A model generated the notes under the pieces. The model ran no database searches. It saw only the letters and a list, made by a program, of their open reading frames with translations, and was not told the DNA's origin. Positions 1-13,563 of a stretch of DNA of 64,000 bases are shown piece after piece (the stretch's first letter is position 1; every line of letters starts with the position of its first letter). The translations under genes were made by a program, and so were the position numbers. Source of the DNA: Leucaena leucocephala (Eukaryota > Streptophyta > Magnoliopsida > Fabales > Fabaceae); contig CM073549.1 in assembly GCA_037074615.1 (NCBI GenBank), positions 5,647,001 through 5,711,000 of the forward strand, given 5' to 3'.

Positions 1-1059
1 TAGGAGGACTTTGCTATGAAATCGGCGAGCCGAAGACTAACTCTTCCCTATATGTGGGGGTTATATAAACCTGTAGTCTCTATGAACAAGTAATCTAGTT
101 TCATCACTCAGGTCTCTAAACAGATGACTACTATTGCACACTCTAGTGAGTAAGTTAATTCCTCCTTCCATACAATCCGAGAGGACTAAAAATCTCCTAA
201 AATCTTTAGACCAGCGGTCCAACACGTATAAAGACCATACGAGATGCCAAAAAGTTCTGCAATCGTAGAAGGAACTGAAGTGAGTTTGCATCTGTAACCA
301 CTAATCTATTCTCTTTTGTTGTGGTGAATAACTCCTCCACAACTGTTGTTGCCTAGTATTACTTGAACTATCTATGTCCACACTATGTATTTATTTGTTT
401 ATTGTTTTTCTTATTTGGTGTCTCAAATAATCTTACAAGAATTCATTATGGGGTTTTCATTATGGTTATATATGAGAAACAATATTCTAAAATATGTTTT
501 CCCTTGAAAGAATTACAATACCTTGTCAAGAAGGAACAAGAAGATATATGTATAGAATACCAAGAAAACTTTTTCAGCTCATTTAAATATAATAATGAAC
601 CAAATAATATTTTTTTATTAAAATTTTAGAACTAAATCCTTGAAATTTATAGTTTTTTTTTTAATTTAGCCATTATTAAAAAATTTTGAATATTTATTAC
701 ACTTGTTGATATATCTGATCATTTATCTTTGTGATACTAAGTAAAAATGATTAAAAAAAAAATATCACACAAGGTACATATATCACAAAGAATTAATTAT
801 AATTTTTTTGATTATTAATACTGAATTCAAAATTAACAATCAAGTTACGTATATCACAAGAGTTAGATTATTTTTAGGTAAACTTAGAACACAGGGGGCT
901 TCACAAGACCTTTCCCTCTTTCTCTCATGAACCGTATTAGATCCTTTCCTCTTCACATGTCAATCACATATAACTTAGAGATCATAATTTATGGATCAAA
1001 AAGCGCGCGCGCGCGCGCACATATATATGACATGTCCAAGTGGGTGTATTGAAGCAAAC
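1..1059. other. Left-edge segment: intron 3 side of lipase copy A and unassigned DNA
   Basis: No convincing coding sequence. The short open frames here show no recognisable domain. Because intron 3 is about 1.5 kb in copies B and C, the missing exons 4 and 5 of lipase copy A would be expected left of the window, so this stretch is probably mostly intronic. An alternating (GC)n(AC)(AT)n run lies at about 1003-1028, just downstream of exon 3. Confidence 0.5.
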
Positions 1060-2000
1060 CTGTACGATGGTTTTGAGTTGTTGAATCAATAATTGCTGGT
1101 AGGTGAGGACACTGAAGTTTTTTCTTCGAATTGGGACCAAAAAGTAATTAACGACGAAATCATTTGTTCCTGCGCTGATCAGAAATGCTGACTTCTTAAT
1201 GTGTTTTTCTGTTCTTTCTCTTCCAACCACGCTCTCTAATCTCTTCTTGTACTCTCTGAAATATTGTAGTTGCTTTGGTATTGGGATCACGTTCTGAAAT
1301 AATTAACCAGAAAAAAAAAAGTTATTTACTAATCTCACTTTCATGTCAAAGTTCTTTCTAGTGCTTATTAGGATTATAACATGTCTCCTAAAGAGAATTT
1401 ATAAATATATCTACGCATTATCTGCTAACAACGTGTTTACATTAGTAATGAGATTTAATAATTTCACATATTCGTTGGTATTTCTAAGTGCCACGAAAAA
1501 TAATTAATATTGATAGTCATCAATTTTGGGCTTTAAAAGAATAAGAGCATAAAATTGGGGTAAGAGAAATAAAGATCTTGAGATTGATATGTAATCATAC
1601 AAAAAAAAATATAATATTTAAAATAATCATATAAGAGAAAGAGTAGTTGTGGTGCCTATTTAAAAAAATAGAAAATAATTTGAGATAGGTTGGACATATA
1701 TAAATAAGAACGTTGAAGGTGGAATGAGAATGATAGATGAGATATTATGGAGTCCTTTCAGCATAGGAAGACTGAAGAAAATGCACATTTAATTAATTCA
1801 TTGAATAAGACATTTTAACTAATAATTTATTTAAAAATTTAGTTGTTAATATAGTATAATGAAAGTGTAACTAACCCTTATGTGGTGAAATAACGCTTGT
1901 TGATGGTATTATATATTGTATTGTTATGTTATTTGAAACAATTGTTTTGAAGAATAAGTTGATGGTCATTAGATGATAAATATTCAGAAAGATATCAGAA

Positions 2001-2040
<40 letters not shown>

Positions 2041-2568
2041 AGGGAGAGCGAAAATACAGAGAGAACTGGTGTGAGAGGGTCGAAGCCAGAACCAGCAGAA
2101 GCGAAACTAACTCCACTGATAAGCTCCTCCATGTTAAGCTTTGGCTCCAAATAAGGTGGCACAAACTCTTTCTTCAAACCTGCATAAGAAGCTGCACACA
2201 TGTCCACATTACAAATAAAACCCTATTCCCCACAGAGAGAGAGAGAGATCTTGCATACCAATGTAATCAGTGGCAAGCCTGCCATTGGTGAATCTTCCAG
2301 AGGGAACATGGTTGGGCAAGTCACGACCATAAGGAGGGAAATTGCTCTTTAAAGGAGTGTTGAAGATGAAGTTGTTGTTTCCAGGGTCTACTGTGGAGTC
2401 TCCGAATACGTAAAAACCTGAGCCTGACGACGACACATTATTAATATTATTGCTTGAACACTCAACTAATTTTGTTGCCATCATCATCAAACATATCTGC
2501 AGCCAAACATTGACAAGTTTCACTATAAGAGTAGAAACCAAAACACGCGTATCTTCATAGGTTCTCAT
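1060..2568 (-). CDS. GDSL esterase/lipase, copy A (exons 1-3; partial at window edge)
   Basis: Secreted SGNH/GDSL-family serine esterase/lipase; natural substrate unknown. Exons on the minus strand: 2259-2568, 2058-2191, 1060-1293, phases matching copies B and C. The first in-frame ATG is at 2568; an upstream frame extension starts only at GTG. A hydrophobic N-terminal stretch (about residues 9-31) is a likely signal peptide or anchor. Block I FGDSTVDPGNNN places the nucleophile at Ser58; exon 2 has block II GVSFASAGSG; exon 3 has block III SAGTNDFVVNYF. Exons 4 and 5, with the catalytic DxxH, are not seen and would fall left of the window if intron 3 is as long as in the other copies. Intron 1 is only 67 bp. 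It carries single-residue insertions relative to B/C (FIFNTPLKSN against FINTPFKSN; GLKKEFVPP against GLKELVPP), so it is the most diverged readable copy. Whether the gene is complete cannot be judged here. Confidence 0.82.
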
Positions 2569-4737
2569 GTTTCTCTCAATATGTTTTGTGCGCCTCACAA
2601 ACTGCTAAGATGTAGTTCATATGGCTCTGTCTGAATGCCAAACAGCAATGTTATTCCAGTTTTCTGGACTGAGCATCTATATATATAAACTAGTTATTGC
2701 CATAAATATCTTATGTACACTTTATTCACATCAAGTAACTTCCAACCATTTTCACCAGAAAATCTCAAACCTTTTTTTGCATAAATATCTGGCTGTATTA
2801 AATTTGAGTATTATCAGGCTTAATTGAAAGTTATTTTTCTAAAGATATTTTTTATATTCATATAGATTAGAACTTGAGATTCCATACTTAAGTGGTCAAA
2901 ACCTCTTTCTACTAGGACCAATCTAATATAAAAGTAATGATATGATTTATAAATAAGAAAGAAAACTTTCTCGACATATAAATTAGACCATAAGAATATA
3001 TGTGTACACACACTTCTAATATTATCCTCCAATTAAATCAACCTAACGATCTTAATTACCTTTGGTTTATTTCTTGTATAATTTCTCTCTACAATACCAT
3101 TATATTTATAACTAAAGATTTCTTCTAGAATATGCACTTATAATGGGGCTGGAGTATATACTCCTATAGTTATATTTATAATCCATTTCCAATATATTTT
3201 ATTGGAATCAAGAAAACTTTAAATTTTATTAACTCTGTCTTAAAATTTAATAACTTTATAATTTTGTCCCTATTTAATATACATTACATCTCAAGAATAC
3301 AAAGTTTATGCAATAATAAATGAATGACAAAATTATACATTTATATAAAAAATTTAAATACGTGACTTGTGACTTATAGATAGGATTAAGAAAAATCTTC
3401 TCTAGATACCTTATAAATAGAATTAAAGGAGTATATAAACTAGTGGTGGCCAATAAATATCTTATTTATGCACTGTGGACTTTATTCCTCTCAAGTAAAG
3501 TCCTGCTCATTAATATCACCATAAAATATCGAGTTTGGCTCCTGCTATCCTTTTTCTCCCCCTTTAATTCTTTGTCTGAAACATTTTTTTAATGAAGCAC
3601 TACGAAAAAAACAGCGAATTTAAGACAATTTATTCACCACTAGTCTGTTGTGGCAAATTCAGTTGAAAATTCAGAAATCATAATCATGTGTGAACGCTCG
3701 ACTCTTTATTTACTTCGATCTTTCTTCACACATTTCATTAGGCTTTTTGCAATTTTGTTCATATTTATTTAATATTTCTGTTTCAACAGAGCTTGAATGT
3801 TAGAAAAATGAATATATTTTTAGGAAAAGTTTAAGTTATTATATCTTTTGTATACAAAGGAAAAAAAAACCCATCCGATGAAATGAGAGAGAACTCTCCC
3901 CTTCTCTTTCATTTTCTTCTTTTTTCCTAACAATAAAATTAACATTTGGACGATTTAGATTTAATTTCTTATAAAAAAGTTTCATTTTATTTTCTTACAG
4001 TTTTAAATTTTTCAAAATTAAATTTTACCCTTTTAAATTTTATTATTTATCTTTTTTTAATTCAACATTTTATAAGAGATCAAATATGAACCATCCAATT
4101 CTTGACCTAACAGTTAGAAAAGAAAAGAAAGAGAAGATCATGAGACAAGATTTTCTGCATTTAATAATTATTTACTACTTATTTTAAATTTTATAAATGA
4201 GGAAAGGCTTTATTACAATTTACCAGCTTTGAAATTCATGAATTGCAAATTGCCTTGTGAGCTAGTGGTATAAAATTTTCACTAAGTAGGAGGTTATAGG
4301 TTCGATTTTACTTGTAACATTAAACTATTAATTCCTGTCTTTTTAATTAGTTTAGGAAAAAAAGTTCATAAATCTAGATTTTCTGCATTTCATTTCATAA
4401 ATATATAATGTGAATAACAATTCTCTAAGCGTGATTTTTCTCAAATTTACTAAAGTCTCTAATTAATAGCATTCTTTTAGTTTTTAAAACAGCTGCAATA
4501 TTTAAATGTGTGTCTAAAAAATAGAACTCTTCAAGAACTTTATAGGAAAACAATACTTCAAAATTGTTTTTGTGCATTAGCATGATCCTAATAAAGTCAC
4601 ATACTATAGAAGGGTCAACTTTCCTACTAGGACCCAAATAATTAATAGTGACAGATATGATTTTATGGCCCATTCCACATATGAATTTGGGTTATATACC
4701 AAAGATTTTCTTGTAGTTGTCGGTATTGTCATTTGTT
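2569..4737. other. Intergenic, upstream of lipase copy A
   Basis: AT-rich spacer with no supportable gene. Around 4255-4320 there is a weak tRNA-like A box/B box pair (gctagtgg and ggttcgatttt), possibly an old SINE head. Otherwise I see nothing. Confidence 0.5.
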
Positions 4738-4751
4738 AGTAAGTAAATAAT

Positions 4752-4945
4752 ATCAACGGGGGTTGGTCCGAGTGGTAAGCGGCTCGGTATCGCTTAAGCG
4801 AGGTCTCGAGTTCGAGCCTTGGCGTACGCAGAAAATTCCTGTTGGGAGACTCACCCACCATAGCCAGGTGCGCGACGCGGGTCGGATCCGGATGTAGTCA
4901 GGGCAAAGCTCCGGTGAACCGGGTGGGCAACCAAAAAAAAAAAAA
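4752..4945 (+). mobile_element. SINE, family S1 (full length)
   Basis: The tRNA-derived head has a Pol III A box (ggtccgagtgg) and B box (gagttcgagcc), followed by a conserved body (cccaccatagccaggtgcg and aaagctccggtgaacc) and a 3' poly(A) tail. It is flanked by a perfect 14-bp target-site duplication (agtaagtaaataat) at 4738-4751 and 4946-4959. This is the best copy of the family in the window. Confidence 0.88.
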
Positions 4946-4959
4946 AGTAAGTAAATAAT

Positions 4960-5593
4960 TAATAAGGTGGTGATATATCACATTCACAGGATGAATAAAA
5001 AAAATACTTCCTCCAGTCTTATATAAAAGATTTCTTTTTAGGGATCACTTGTTTATATTTACAAGAGATACTAATTCTGGTTTTATTTTTCATTTCCCCT
5101 CATTAATTATTTAGATTCAACTCACCCCGTCATGCTCGCAGCCTGTGGTGGGCTAACCTACAACTGGCGAGTTGACTCGTATTATCAGCTCTAAATTATA
5201 TTACTAATGCTATTTTAAAAAAAAATCAAGAAAACCCATGGATCAATAAGAAAGAATAGGACATTATTTAATTTTTCTTTTTGATATATGACAAGACAAT
5301 AGTTAAACTTAAGAGTCTAAAAAGCTATTCAAATTAACTTCTTTAAACTAATATATACGAACAAAATTTTATCTATCGCTCTTTTGAATTTGGCTAACCA
5401 GAATTATTAGATTCTTGAAACATAAATCATTCACCTAATCAAGATAATATCAACTATTGCATGAATGAATATATAATAGCTCTGTGTATAGTCCAAACCA
5501 TATAGTAGAAGCTACTTATATTATAAGAAACATTACTTAGAATAACAATATAACTGTTGTCTTCTCAGATTGAACTTCCCTTTCTTTATTGAA

Positions 5594-5631
<38 letters not shown>

Positions 5632-8271
5632 CCTACACCTAAATAATGTAGCATTTGAATTATGTTAGATTAATTAGACCAACCTATAGAAAATTAGGAT
5701 TCATTTGAAGGAAAACATTTTGATCATATGTCATGATCATCAATTTTAGCATTAAGTAGACTTCTAGATTGACCTCTGACATACGAAATGTATGATTCTT
5801 TAATTAATTATAATTAATAGAACATCAAGCAATTAATACTCGACTAATTATAGGAAAAAAATTCGTAATTAATAGCAGTAGTTTGCATAGCTTCCAGCAT
5901 TCAATGTTGTCAATCATTCTGGTTTTTCCTTTTTGATTGTCTTGCTTGTCTCAAGCCACAACATAGTATCAAAATACTACGAGAACTATTTTAGAGGCAA
6001 TTAATTGTATGGAAGCATTCATCATCAATCCTATTTATAAGATAGAGAAAACGTTTATTTTGACCATATTTATAAGTATTATTATGTTTTTAGTATGAAT
6101 GAACATTTTTTCCTTTTACTTGTTATAATGTTGACTTTGTACTTGTGGTTAAGAGTATATTAAATAGGAGTGAAATTGAAAAACTGTTAAATTTTAAGGT
6201 AGAGTTAATGTAGTTATCATTTCCTTTTAATTGTGATTAAAATTTTGAAACAGGGATTAAAAAATCAATAAATAATATAATGGTTAATGTAATTTTACTA
6301 GATTATCCTTATTTTATCTTCTCTCATTTTCAATTTTAAGTGATTGCGTAACCATATATTAATTACATGTTACTGGTATGATTGGGAAAAATATAGTCCT
6401 TGGCCATTGTATACTACAAGACCCTAGTACTTCAAGTGAAACAAGAAAAAATTGCTGAAACGATAATTAATCAGTACTTCATAAGATCATTGAAATTTTA
6501 AAAGTTAACCTTTTTCAATATGGCCTACTATTAGTTCAACCAATTGATGATGTATTGGCAAACAATTAAAACCATTAGTTATCTCAGTTTTGACCAATTT
6601 CACCGATTCTTACCGGTTCACTTTTAGGCCGGTTCATGTCATTGTTTGATGAATGGGACCAATGGCTAGCACACCAGTTTGATTGACCAGTTTGGTTTAG
6701 TTTTTAATACTATACATTGGCCAACTAATTGGGAAGCCATTAAATATTTGATCAAATCAGTTTTTGTGGTCACAATAATTATATCCATAAAAATTGCCAT
6801 TTTAAACCTTTTTTTTCTCTTTTTTTACACTTATAGAACTCTTCTATAAAATCATTTTTTTGACACAATAATTATAGAACTCTTAGTTTACTCCCTCCGC
6901 CGCTTTATAGGGTGATTTCTAGAAGGAATTGTTTCATATATAAGTCACTTAGTAGATTATTAATAAATTTTTCTTTCACATATTACCCTATTACAATTTA
7001 CTAGTGATAAACTTGAAGTCATGTAATACTTCCTTGTACTCTTAAATATGGATAAAATTGTAAAAAGTATTTTATTTTTACACAAAATTAATGAGTCAAT
7101 CACCTCTTATTAATTCTGTGGTTAGAGGTGACTTATAATAAAGACGGATGAAGTATCACAAAATATAAAAAATCAATAGGAGAAATTAAAAGTTAGTGGT
7201 ACAATTAATAAACATTTAATATTTTGCCCTTCATTTAATTGTCATAAATTAATTAAATTGTGACTCCATTTAATTAAAGACTTTACTAGGGGCATTTTTG
7301 GAAGGAAGAAAAAAAACAAATTGTGGCATCTTTCTCTAGAGTATCTAATCAATAAAATTATTTTTTGTTGACACAATAATTATTGATAGAGAATCGCCAC
7401 TAAAAGTTGTTGCCTTGGAGGCAATTAATTGGTTGTTCATTATCTTCTTGTTATATATGATTGTCGCTCATTAATAATTTTGTCCATCCCATATTGGTCT
7501 ATCATTAATTAACTGTTGGCAAGATCTGTTGTGCCAGTTTTTACTATTTGTTAGGGTAGCAAATGACAAAATGATACTTCAGTTTGAAATATAAACTTTA
7601 AATAATTAAATTATGCAATTTAAAAAATTAGTTAGAATTAATTAAAGATAATAAATATATAAAATACTTTTATTTATAGAGATGGTGAGTGGGGGAGAGG
7701 GAGTGGATGAAAAAAGAGACGAGAGAAAATGAATAAAAAAATAGATAATAGAGACATATAATTAATTAAGAATAAAAATAAAAAAATATATTAAATGATA
7801 AAACAAATCTAGATAAAATAAAATCACACTCCGTCAAGAGTTTAAAATTAAAAAAAAATATATATTAGTTAAGTTTAACACTCAAGTTGTTGTGGGAACA
7901 TTAATTAAGCTAATTAACCATAAAAGTTTTATTGAAAAAATATATATGCTTACCTACTTTTTGTAAGCTATTTCAAATAGCTTATTTAAACAAGCTTTCC
8001 CCAAAAAAGCCTTATATATTTAGTTTAAATTCTCCCAATAATTCTGTCATGTTCCCAATGACTTGCTTTTTGGTACTAAGATAATTAAGTTTGTAATTGA
8101 CTAATAATTATCACTTCAGTCCTTATTACAAGTCAATTTGTAACTCATTCTTATGTATCAAGGAATACATTAAATATGATAAGATTTTTTTTTTTAAATT
8201 TACTCTTATTAAAACTTTTACTCTCTCTCTCTATTTATAAATTATTCTTACCTTTCTCTCCTTCTTTCTCT
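4960..8271. other. Intergenic, no gene seen
   Basis: Long AT-rich spacer without supportable ORFs or splice-linked coding blocks. It contains a (TA)n(GA)n microsatellite at about 5590-5630 and poly-purine stretches. Confidence 0.5.
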
Positions 8272-8822
8272 GGGCCTGTTTGGATAGGATTTTGAAAAAT
8301 GACTTATGAAAAAAAAGGACTTATGGACAACTTATGGAAAATGACTTTTGGAGAAGAGTTTATGGAAAAAAAGTGGTTTTGAATAAATAGGTGTTTGGAT
8401 AGTTATTTTTAGAATGACTTTTTATGGTGGTAAATTACCAAAAAGGGTATGATTTGATTTAAAGTAAGAGAGAGGGGGGAGTTAGAGAAAAGAGAAGAGA
8501 GAGGAGAGAGGGAAGAGAGGAGAAAGGAGAGAGGGTGTAAGAAAAAATAGGAGAGAGGAGAGAGGGTGTAAGAAAAAGTAGGAGAGAGGAGAGAGAGTGT
8601 AAGAAAAAATAGGGATAAGATAGTAATTGGATAGTCTATAAGTGCTTTTACTGTTGAAAAAGCTATTTTAAATAGCTTATTCAAAACCATGGTTTTAAAC
8701 CATGGTTTTGTCTAAAAGCACTTATGGATAAATAAGTCTGTTTGTTTTAAAATTTCTCCAAACCGAGGTTTGGGCCAAAAGTCCTTTTAAAACCGCGGTT
8801 TGCGGCCTTACCAAACAGGCCC
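8272..8822. mobile_element. MITE-like element, family M1
   Basis: About 550 bp bounded by inverted termini: gggcctgtttggatagg on the left and ccttaccaaacaggccc on the right, a pattern common in hAT-type MITEs. The interior has GA-rich direct repeats (gagagaggagagagggtgtaag) and a palindromic aaccatggtt pair near 8686-8708. I could not define a convincing 8-bp target duplication. Confidence 0.65.
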
Positions 8823-9697
8823 TCTATTTTTAATGAAAATTAAATAGGAGTACAATTGAAAATAGTCATTAATAATCCTACAAGTAACTTATATTTAAGA
8901 TCAAAATTTTCTATTACAAAGTGACTTATAATAGAACCGAAATGGTTTAATACTATTTCACAACTCGATTAGTCAAATTAGTTCAACAGCAAGGGCAGTG
9001 GAATGAGTGTTAGAGTGAAGAAAACGGTTCAACTATCAATATGAAACTGAACCATCCACAGATCCATTTTAAGTTGTCATTATTATTTCTCAAATTTTAT
9101 TCAACTCAAGGATTTATAAATTGCCAACATTGCGATTTATTTATCACATTATGCTTGATAGATGGGTTGAATACTCCTTTCCATCCTTAACGTAGGAATT
9201 AATAACTAATTTATAAATATTAAAAAAATTAATTTAATTATTTATAAAAAATATGTATTAGTTTTACTAAAATATAATATTTAATCATTTGCGCTGAAAC
9301 CATCCCTTGATATGAATCCCTTTAATACGTGTAATCAATATAAATAATTTTAAAAAAATTATAAATTAATTTGGGAGACAAAATAGATTGAGATATATTC
9401 TAATTAAGACTATAGTTCAAAAAAATATTAACAAATTAAAATGATTATGACTAAAATAAATCTTATAACAAACTCCTATATTTAGAATTAGAGAGAGCAT
9501 ATCATATAAATTTGAATAGTAGTCATAACAATGGCTTCTTAAGAAAATATTCCACAACATATATATGTCATTTCAAAAATTTAAATAAATTCAGAGTTTT
9601 CAGTATATATATACATATAATTTAACGTCAGTTACAATCCAATAATGATTATAACAATATCTTTTGCCCCGTAACTTGCATTATACAAAAATGGTAT
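8823..9697. other. Spacer: 5' flank of unit A joining the 3' flank of lipase copy B
   Basis: No gene. The stretch from about 8960 resembles 16,130-17,390 and 23,745-24,560, so it marks the edge of the repeated array unit. The 8-kb B unit begins near 9390. Confidence 0.5.
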
Positions 9698-11859
9698 TCA
9701 TTGATTGAGTAGGGCATCGATTGTGGGACGAGAAGTCAAGAAGAGGGCAAGATATGCCTTTTGGGAGGGATGTATTGAATCCCAAAATAGATACTTTGGT
9801 GGCTCCGAACATACTTCTGAATATTTGTTGCATAGAAATGTTGTTTCTAAGTATCCACTTCCACAACATCCTATTCCAACCTCTTCAAACCCTATAGCAC
9901 AATATTATTCAACAATTATATATATATATACATATATCCATCACATATATAACAGATTAATGAAATCTATTATATACATAGCACTATTCTCAAATCAAGA
10001 ATAATACGAGTACAATTTATTTCTTTAACTTAATATGTATAATATGCGGAAAAAACATATATGCCTACTTTTTGTTAAATTGAATGTGTTTAGATTATCA
10101 GTTTGGAAGCCCAATTCCATGATTTACAAACTTAATTTTTATTGAACACGTTTTTGGTTGATTTTGCTAAATTGAGTTTTTCTACTCAAACCTCAATTTT
10201 TCTAATTCAAGAATAGAAGGTTGCTTTTGCTAAACTAAATATTGTACAATTGAGTTATTCTAATATTAATTGGCCTATTAACTCAGTTGGTTAGAGCGTC
10301 TTGCCATAGCCTGCATGGGCAAATTTTTTTAATATTTCCCAATTAAGGGGATGTGATTGATTGTTGTTATTGAACTTTTTTTTTTTCAATTTAATACCTT
10401 TTTCAACTACTGATATCCAAATATACATATGATTGACAAACAAATTAAAGTCCTACAATGATAATAATAGGCTAATAGCATGATTCAAACATATGTATTT
10501 ATGGGGTATGAGTTTTATTGTATCCTTATCAATTAAAGCAATATTAGTAGGATGGAAATCAATTTCATTTGTATGGTTCATTTCAGATAATAAAAGTTAC
10601 CAAGCTAATTAGAAAATCCAACAAATAAAATTAAACCAAAGATTTTGAAAAGCAAACTAGGAGGGGTGGTGATATTGTGCTTACCAAATTTATCATGTGC
10701 ATGAATCATAGTATCAAGAGGACCATAAGTGTCAATGTAAGAGATCTTAAGGCCAGGATTAGAAATGTTGAGTTGCATCGAACGTAGCTCATGTTGAAGC
10801 ATAAGGTTGTAATCTCTTGCAGCAGACGAAAACTGGTCCAAACAACCTCGTTCCACAAAGGCATTATCAGAGTTTAAGGTCATCATTATAGGCAAACATC
10901 CCATTGGAGGTAACCCTGCCACCAGAAATTTTCTACCACCTTCTTCCCATAAGTTCTGCATAATTAATCAATTAATTCATGCTAAGTCATATTCATTGAA
11001 AATAACAAAGAAAAATTCTCCTATATTTGCATTAGAAAGACACAAAGATCCCTTAAATCTGTACCTCCCAATTTAGGACCCAAAATAAGCAAATTATTGT
11101 GAAGTCCCTAAGTATTATAGTTTGGAATTGAATTTTGTAGCGAAATTACCTAAATACATCCTTAATTTGAGGAAAAAACGAAATGACAAAACTAGTTTAA
11201 TAAGTAATAATTTTAATTTATTAAATGACAACAAAAACTAAAACAGTGTAAGTACAACTAATGTCAGTAAAATTTCTTGTCTAATATTAATGACATAACA
11301 GGTTAACAAGTAATTAATAATGTTAACTTATTAAATGAAAACAACAATTAATGCAGTAACAATTTATTAGTTTCACTGAGATTATTAATTAGGTTATTTC
11401 ACAAAAACTAAATTTTAAATAATCTCTGAGGATTTTATAGAAATTAAGTCATTTTAAGGCACTATTTTAAAATTTCCATATTTGAATAGTTGTTATATGT
11501 CTTTCTTGTTTGCATACATACATCCATCCATCCCCGACATACGTTCAATTCATATGCATGGACCATTTTTATGAAAAGAAAAACAGAACCAGTTTATGAA
11601 GGATCTTTATGTGAACACCAAACTCCACGCATATTCAATTGAATAGGTGCCCCAAAAAACAAGCAGTTTCTGGATCATCTTTATAGGAACAGCGAACAAC
11701 TCGCATTTATATTAATTAAATTCTAAGAATTTAAATATATACAAATTTGTAAAGCATCGATTGGATGTATGGCTAGCCATATATCTACAGGTCGGCGTAT
11801 TCAAGGGTGTGGGGCTGTTGCTTTATTAGTTTCCAAGCTAACATTAACAACAACACCAA

Positions 11860-11916
<57 letters not shown>

Positions 11917-13563
11917 TTTGCCAGCCTGTAATCTAATCAACTTCTCGAATCTAATGATATGTCATGTGACAATAAAATCCGGTTTCTTCTGTTTTTTTAT
12001 CGAGTTAAGTAACATCTTTTATTATAAAATATTTTTTCAGTAGCACTCAGTATTTTATACCTAAACGTATTTTTTCAATAACATCAAGTAATCTAAAATA
12101 TTTTTTTATAAAATTTTACCATTAAAATATTTTTCTATATAGCTATGAGCATCATAATTTATGATATTGAGTCCTACTAAAAAAATATTTTATGGTAGAA
12201 TTGTATAAAAAATTACTTTAGGATATTGCATATTGCTAAAAAAATATTTTAAAATATTGAATATATAAAAAATTAGTTTTAAAATATTGAGTACTATTAA
12301 AAAATATTTTACGATGCTATTGCAACTTAACTTTCTTTTATTTTATGGCATATATTTTCTCAAAATGAGTTATTTTCACAAGAATATAATCCACATATGT
12401 TTGTGTGTGTGATGGAATGAATGAAAGAGGAGGCAAACCTGAATAAATTGTTTGACATTTTGAAGAACGAATTGCTGATAGGCCAAGAGTGTGTAGCTCT
12501 TTCTTCGTATTGGAAGAGTAAAATAATTAACAACGAAATCATTTGTGCCAGCACTTATGAAAAATACTGCCTCCTTCATGTGTTTCTCAACTCTTTGCTT
12601 ATTCCCAATCACTCTCTCCAATCTCTTCTTGCATTCTTTCAAATATTCCAATTGCTTCGGTATTGGAATCACATTCTGCAATCAATTATTAATGCACGTC
12701 AACACAATATATAAAAACAAAAGATATGAGATGAGAACCCAGTTTCATCATGATTGATCAAAAAAGTTGAAAAAATTTGATTGTTGAAACAGTTTCATGT
12801 TTTGGCCAGAAAAGAAAAGAAACAGTTTTAAATTCGAGTTCAAAACAAGCATATAGGATGAAAAATGAGGATCAAAGCTCAAGTCATAATGATCATTGAT
12901 TATATATGACAGTAATACTGAGGAACTTGCTTCATCATGTTTAGGAAATGATGCTAACTCCATTTATACCCTTCAAGCAATACATGTTTTGATGATATTG
13001 CACAGAGAGAGAGAAAGATATACAGTAATAGTTGGCGTAAGTGGGTCGAAGCCAGAACCAGCAGAAGCAAAACTAACTCCTGTAATAAGATCCTTGTTGC
13101 TGAGTTTTGGATCCAGATATGGGGGCACTAACTCTTTCAAACCTATATATGATGCTGAAAAACGCCACATTTCAAACCACAAACAAAGCAACAAAAATCA
13201 TATGCGCCATTAGTTTCTAAATCCAACTAATATACATAAACATAAACAACAAGGGAAGACATATATATATATGTATGTATATTATGTACCAATAAAATCA
13301 GTGCCAAGTTTTCCATTACAGAATCTTCCAGTGGAAACCTGATTGGGGAAATCTCTGCCATAGGGTGGGAAATTGCTCTTGAAAGGTGTATTAATGAAGT
13401 TATTGTTTCCTGGGTCTACTGTCGAGTCTCCAAACACGTATATGGAAGAGACCTTCTTGTTCAAAGCTTCACCTTTTTGGACCATGAAACCTAATAAGAA
13501 GAAGCAGAGAGGAAAAATCTGTGTGAGAGAGACGAAGGGATATTGTTTCTTAGAGGCCTCCAT
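9698..13563 (-). CDS. GDSL esterase/lipase, copy B (intact, 5 exons, 368 aa)
   Basis: Secreted SGNH/GDSL esterase/lipase resembling Arabidopsis At5g45960; substrate unknown. CDS is the complement of 9698-9891, 10685-10955, 12439-12675, 13024-13154 and 13290-13563 (1107 nt, all GT-AG, phases consistent). The start is MEASKK, with a signal peptide of about 33 residues. Block I is FGDSTVDPGNNN (Ser47), block II GVSFASAGSG (Gly124), block III SAGTND (Gly178, Asn180), block V WDSIHPS (Asp342, His345), so the full catalytic set is present. It ends at DALLNQ. A TATA-rich run at about 13625-13637 lies 60-75 bp upstream of the ATG. Of the lipases visible here it has the strongest claim to be functional. 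Expression cannot be judged from sequence. Confidence 0.92.
10272..10321 (+). pseudogene. Truncated tRNA-Ile remnant in intron 4 of lipase B
   Basis: Begins ggcctattaactcagttgg, matching the acceptor and D arm of the full tRNA-Ile-like copy at 30,446, then breaks off and resumes with ctgcatgggc near the 3' acceptor. The anticodon arm and most of the T arm are deleted, so it cannot be functional. It is antisense to the host gene. Confidence 0.75.
11858..11914. repeat. (TA)n microsatellite in intron 3 of lipase B
   Basis: An uninterrupted TA run of about 50 bp. At the equivalent place in unit C (about 19877-19915) the tract is (CA)n followed by a short (TA)n. Confidence 0.9.

Noticed and set aside
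12421..12757. Plus-strand frames opposite lipase exon 3 (also at 20,421 and 34,549)
   Set aside because: They recur only because exon 3 is duplicated; the minus strand carries the GDSL block III and matching splice sites.
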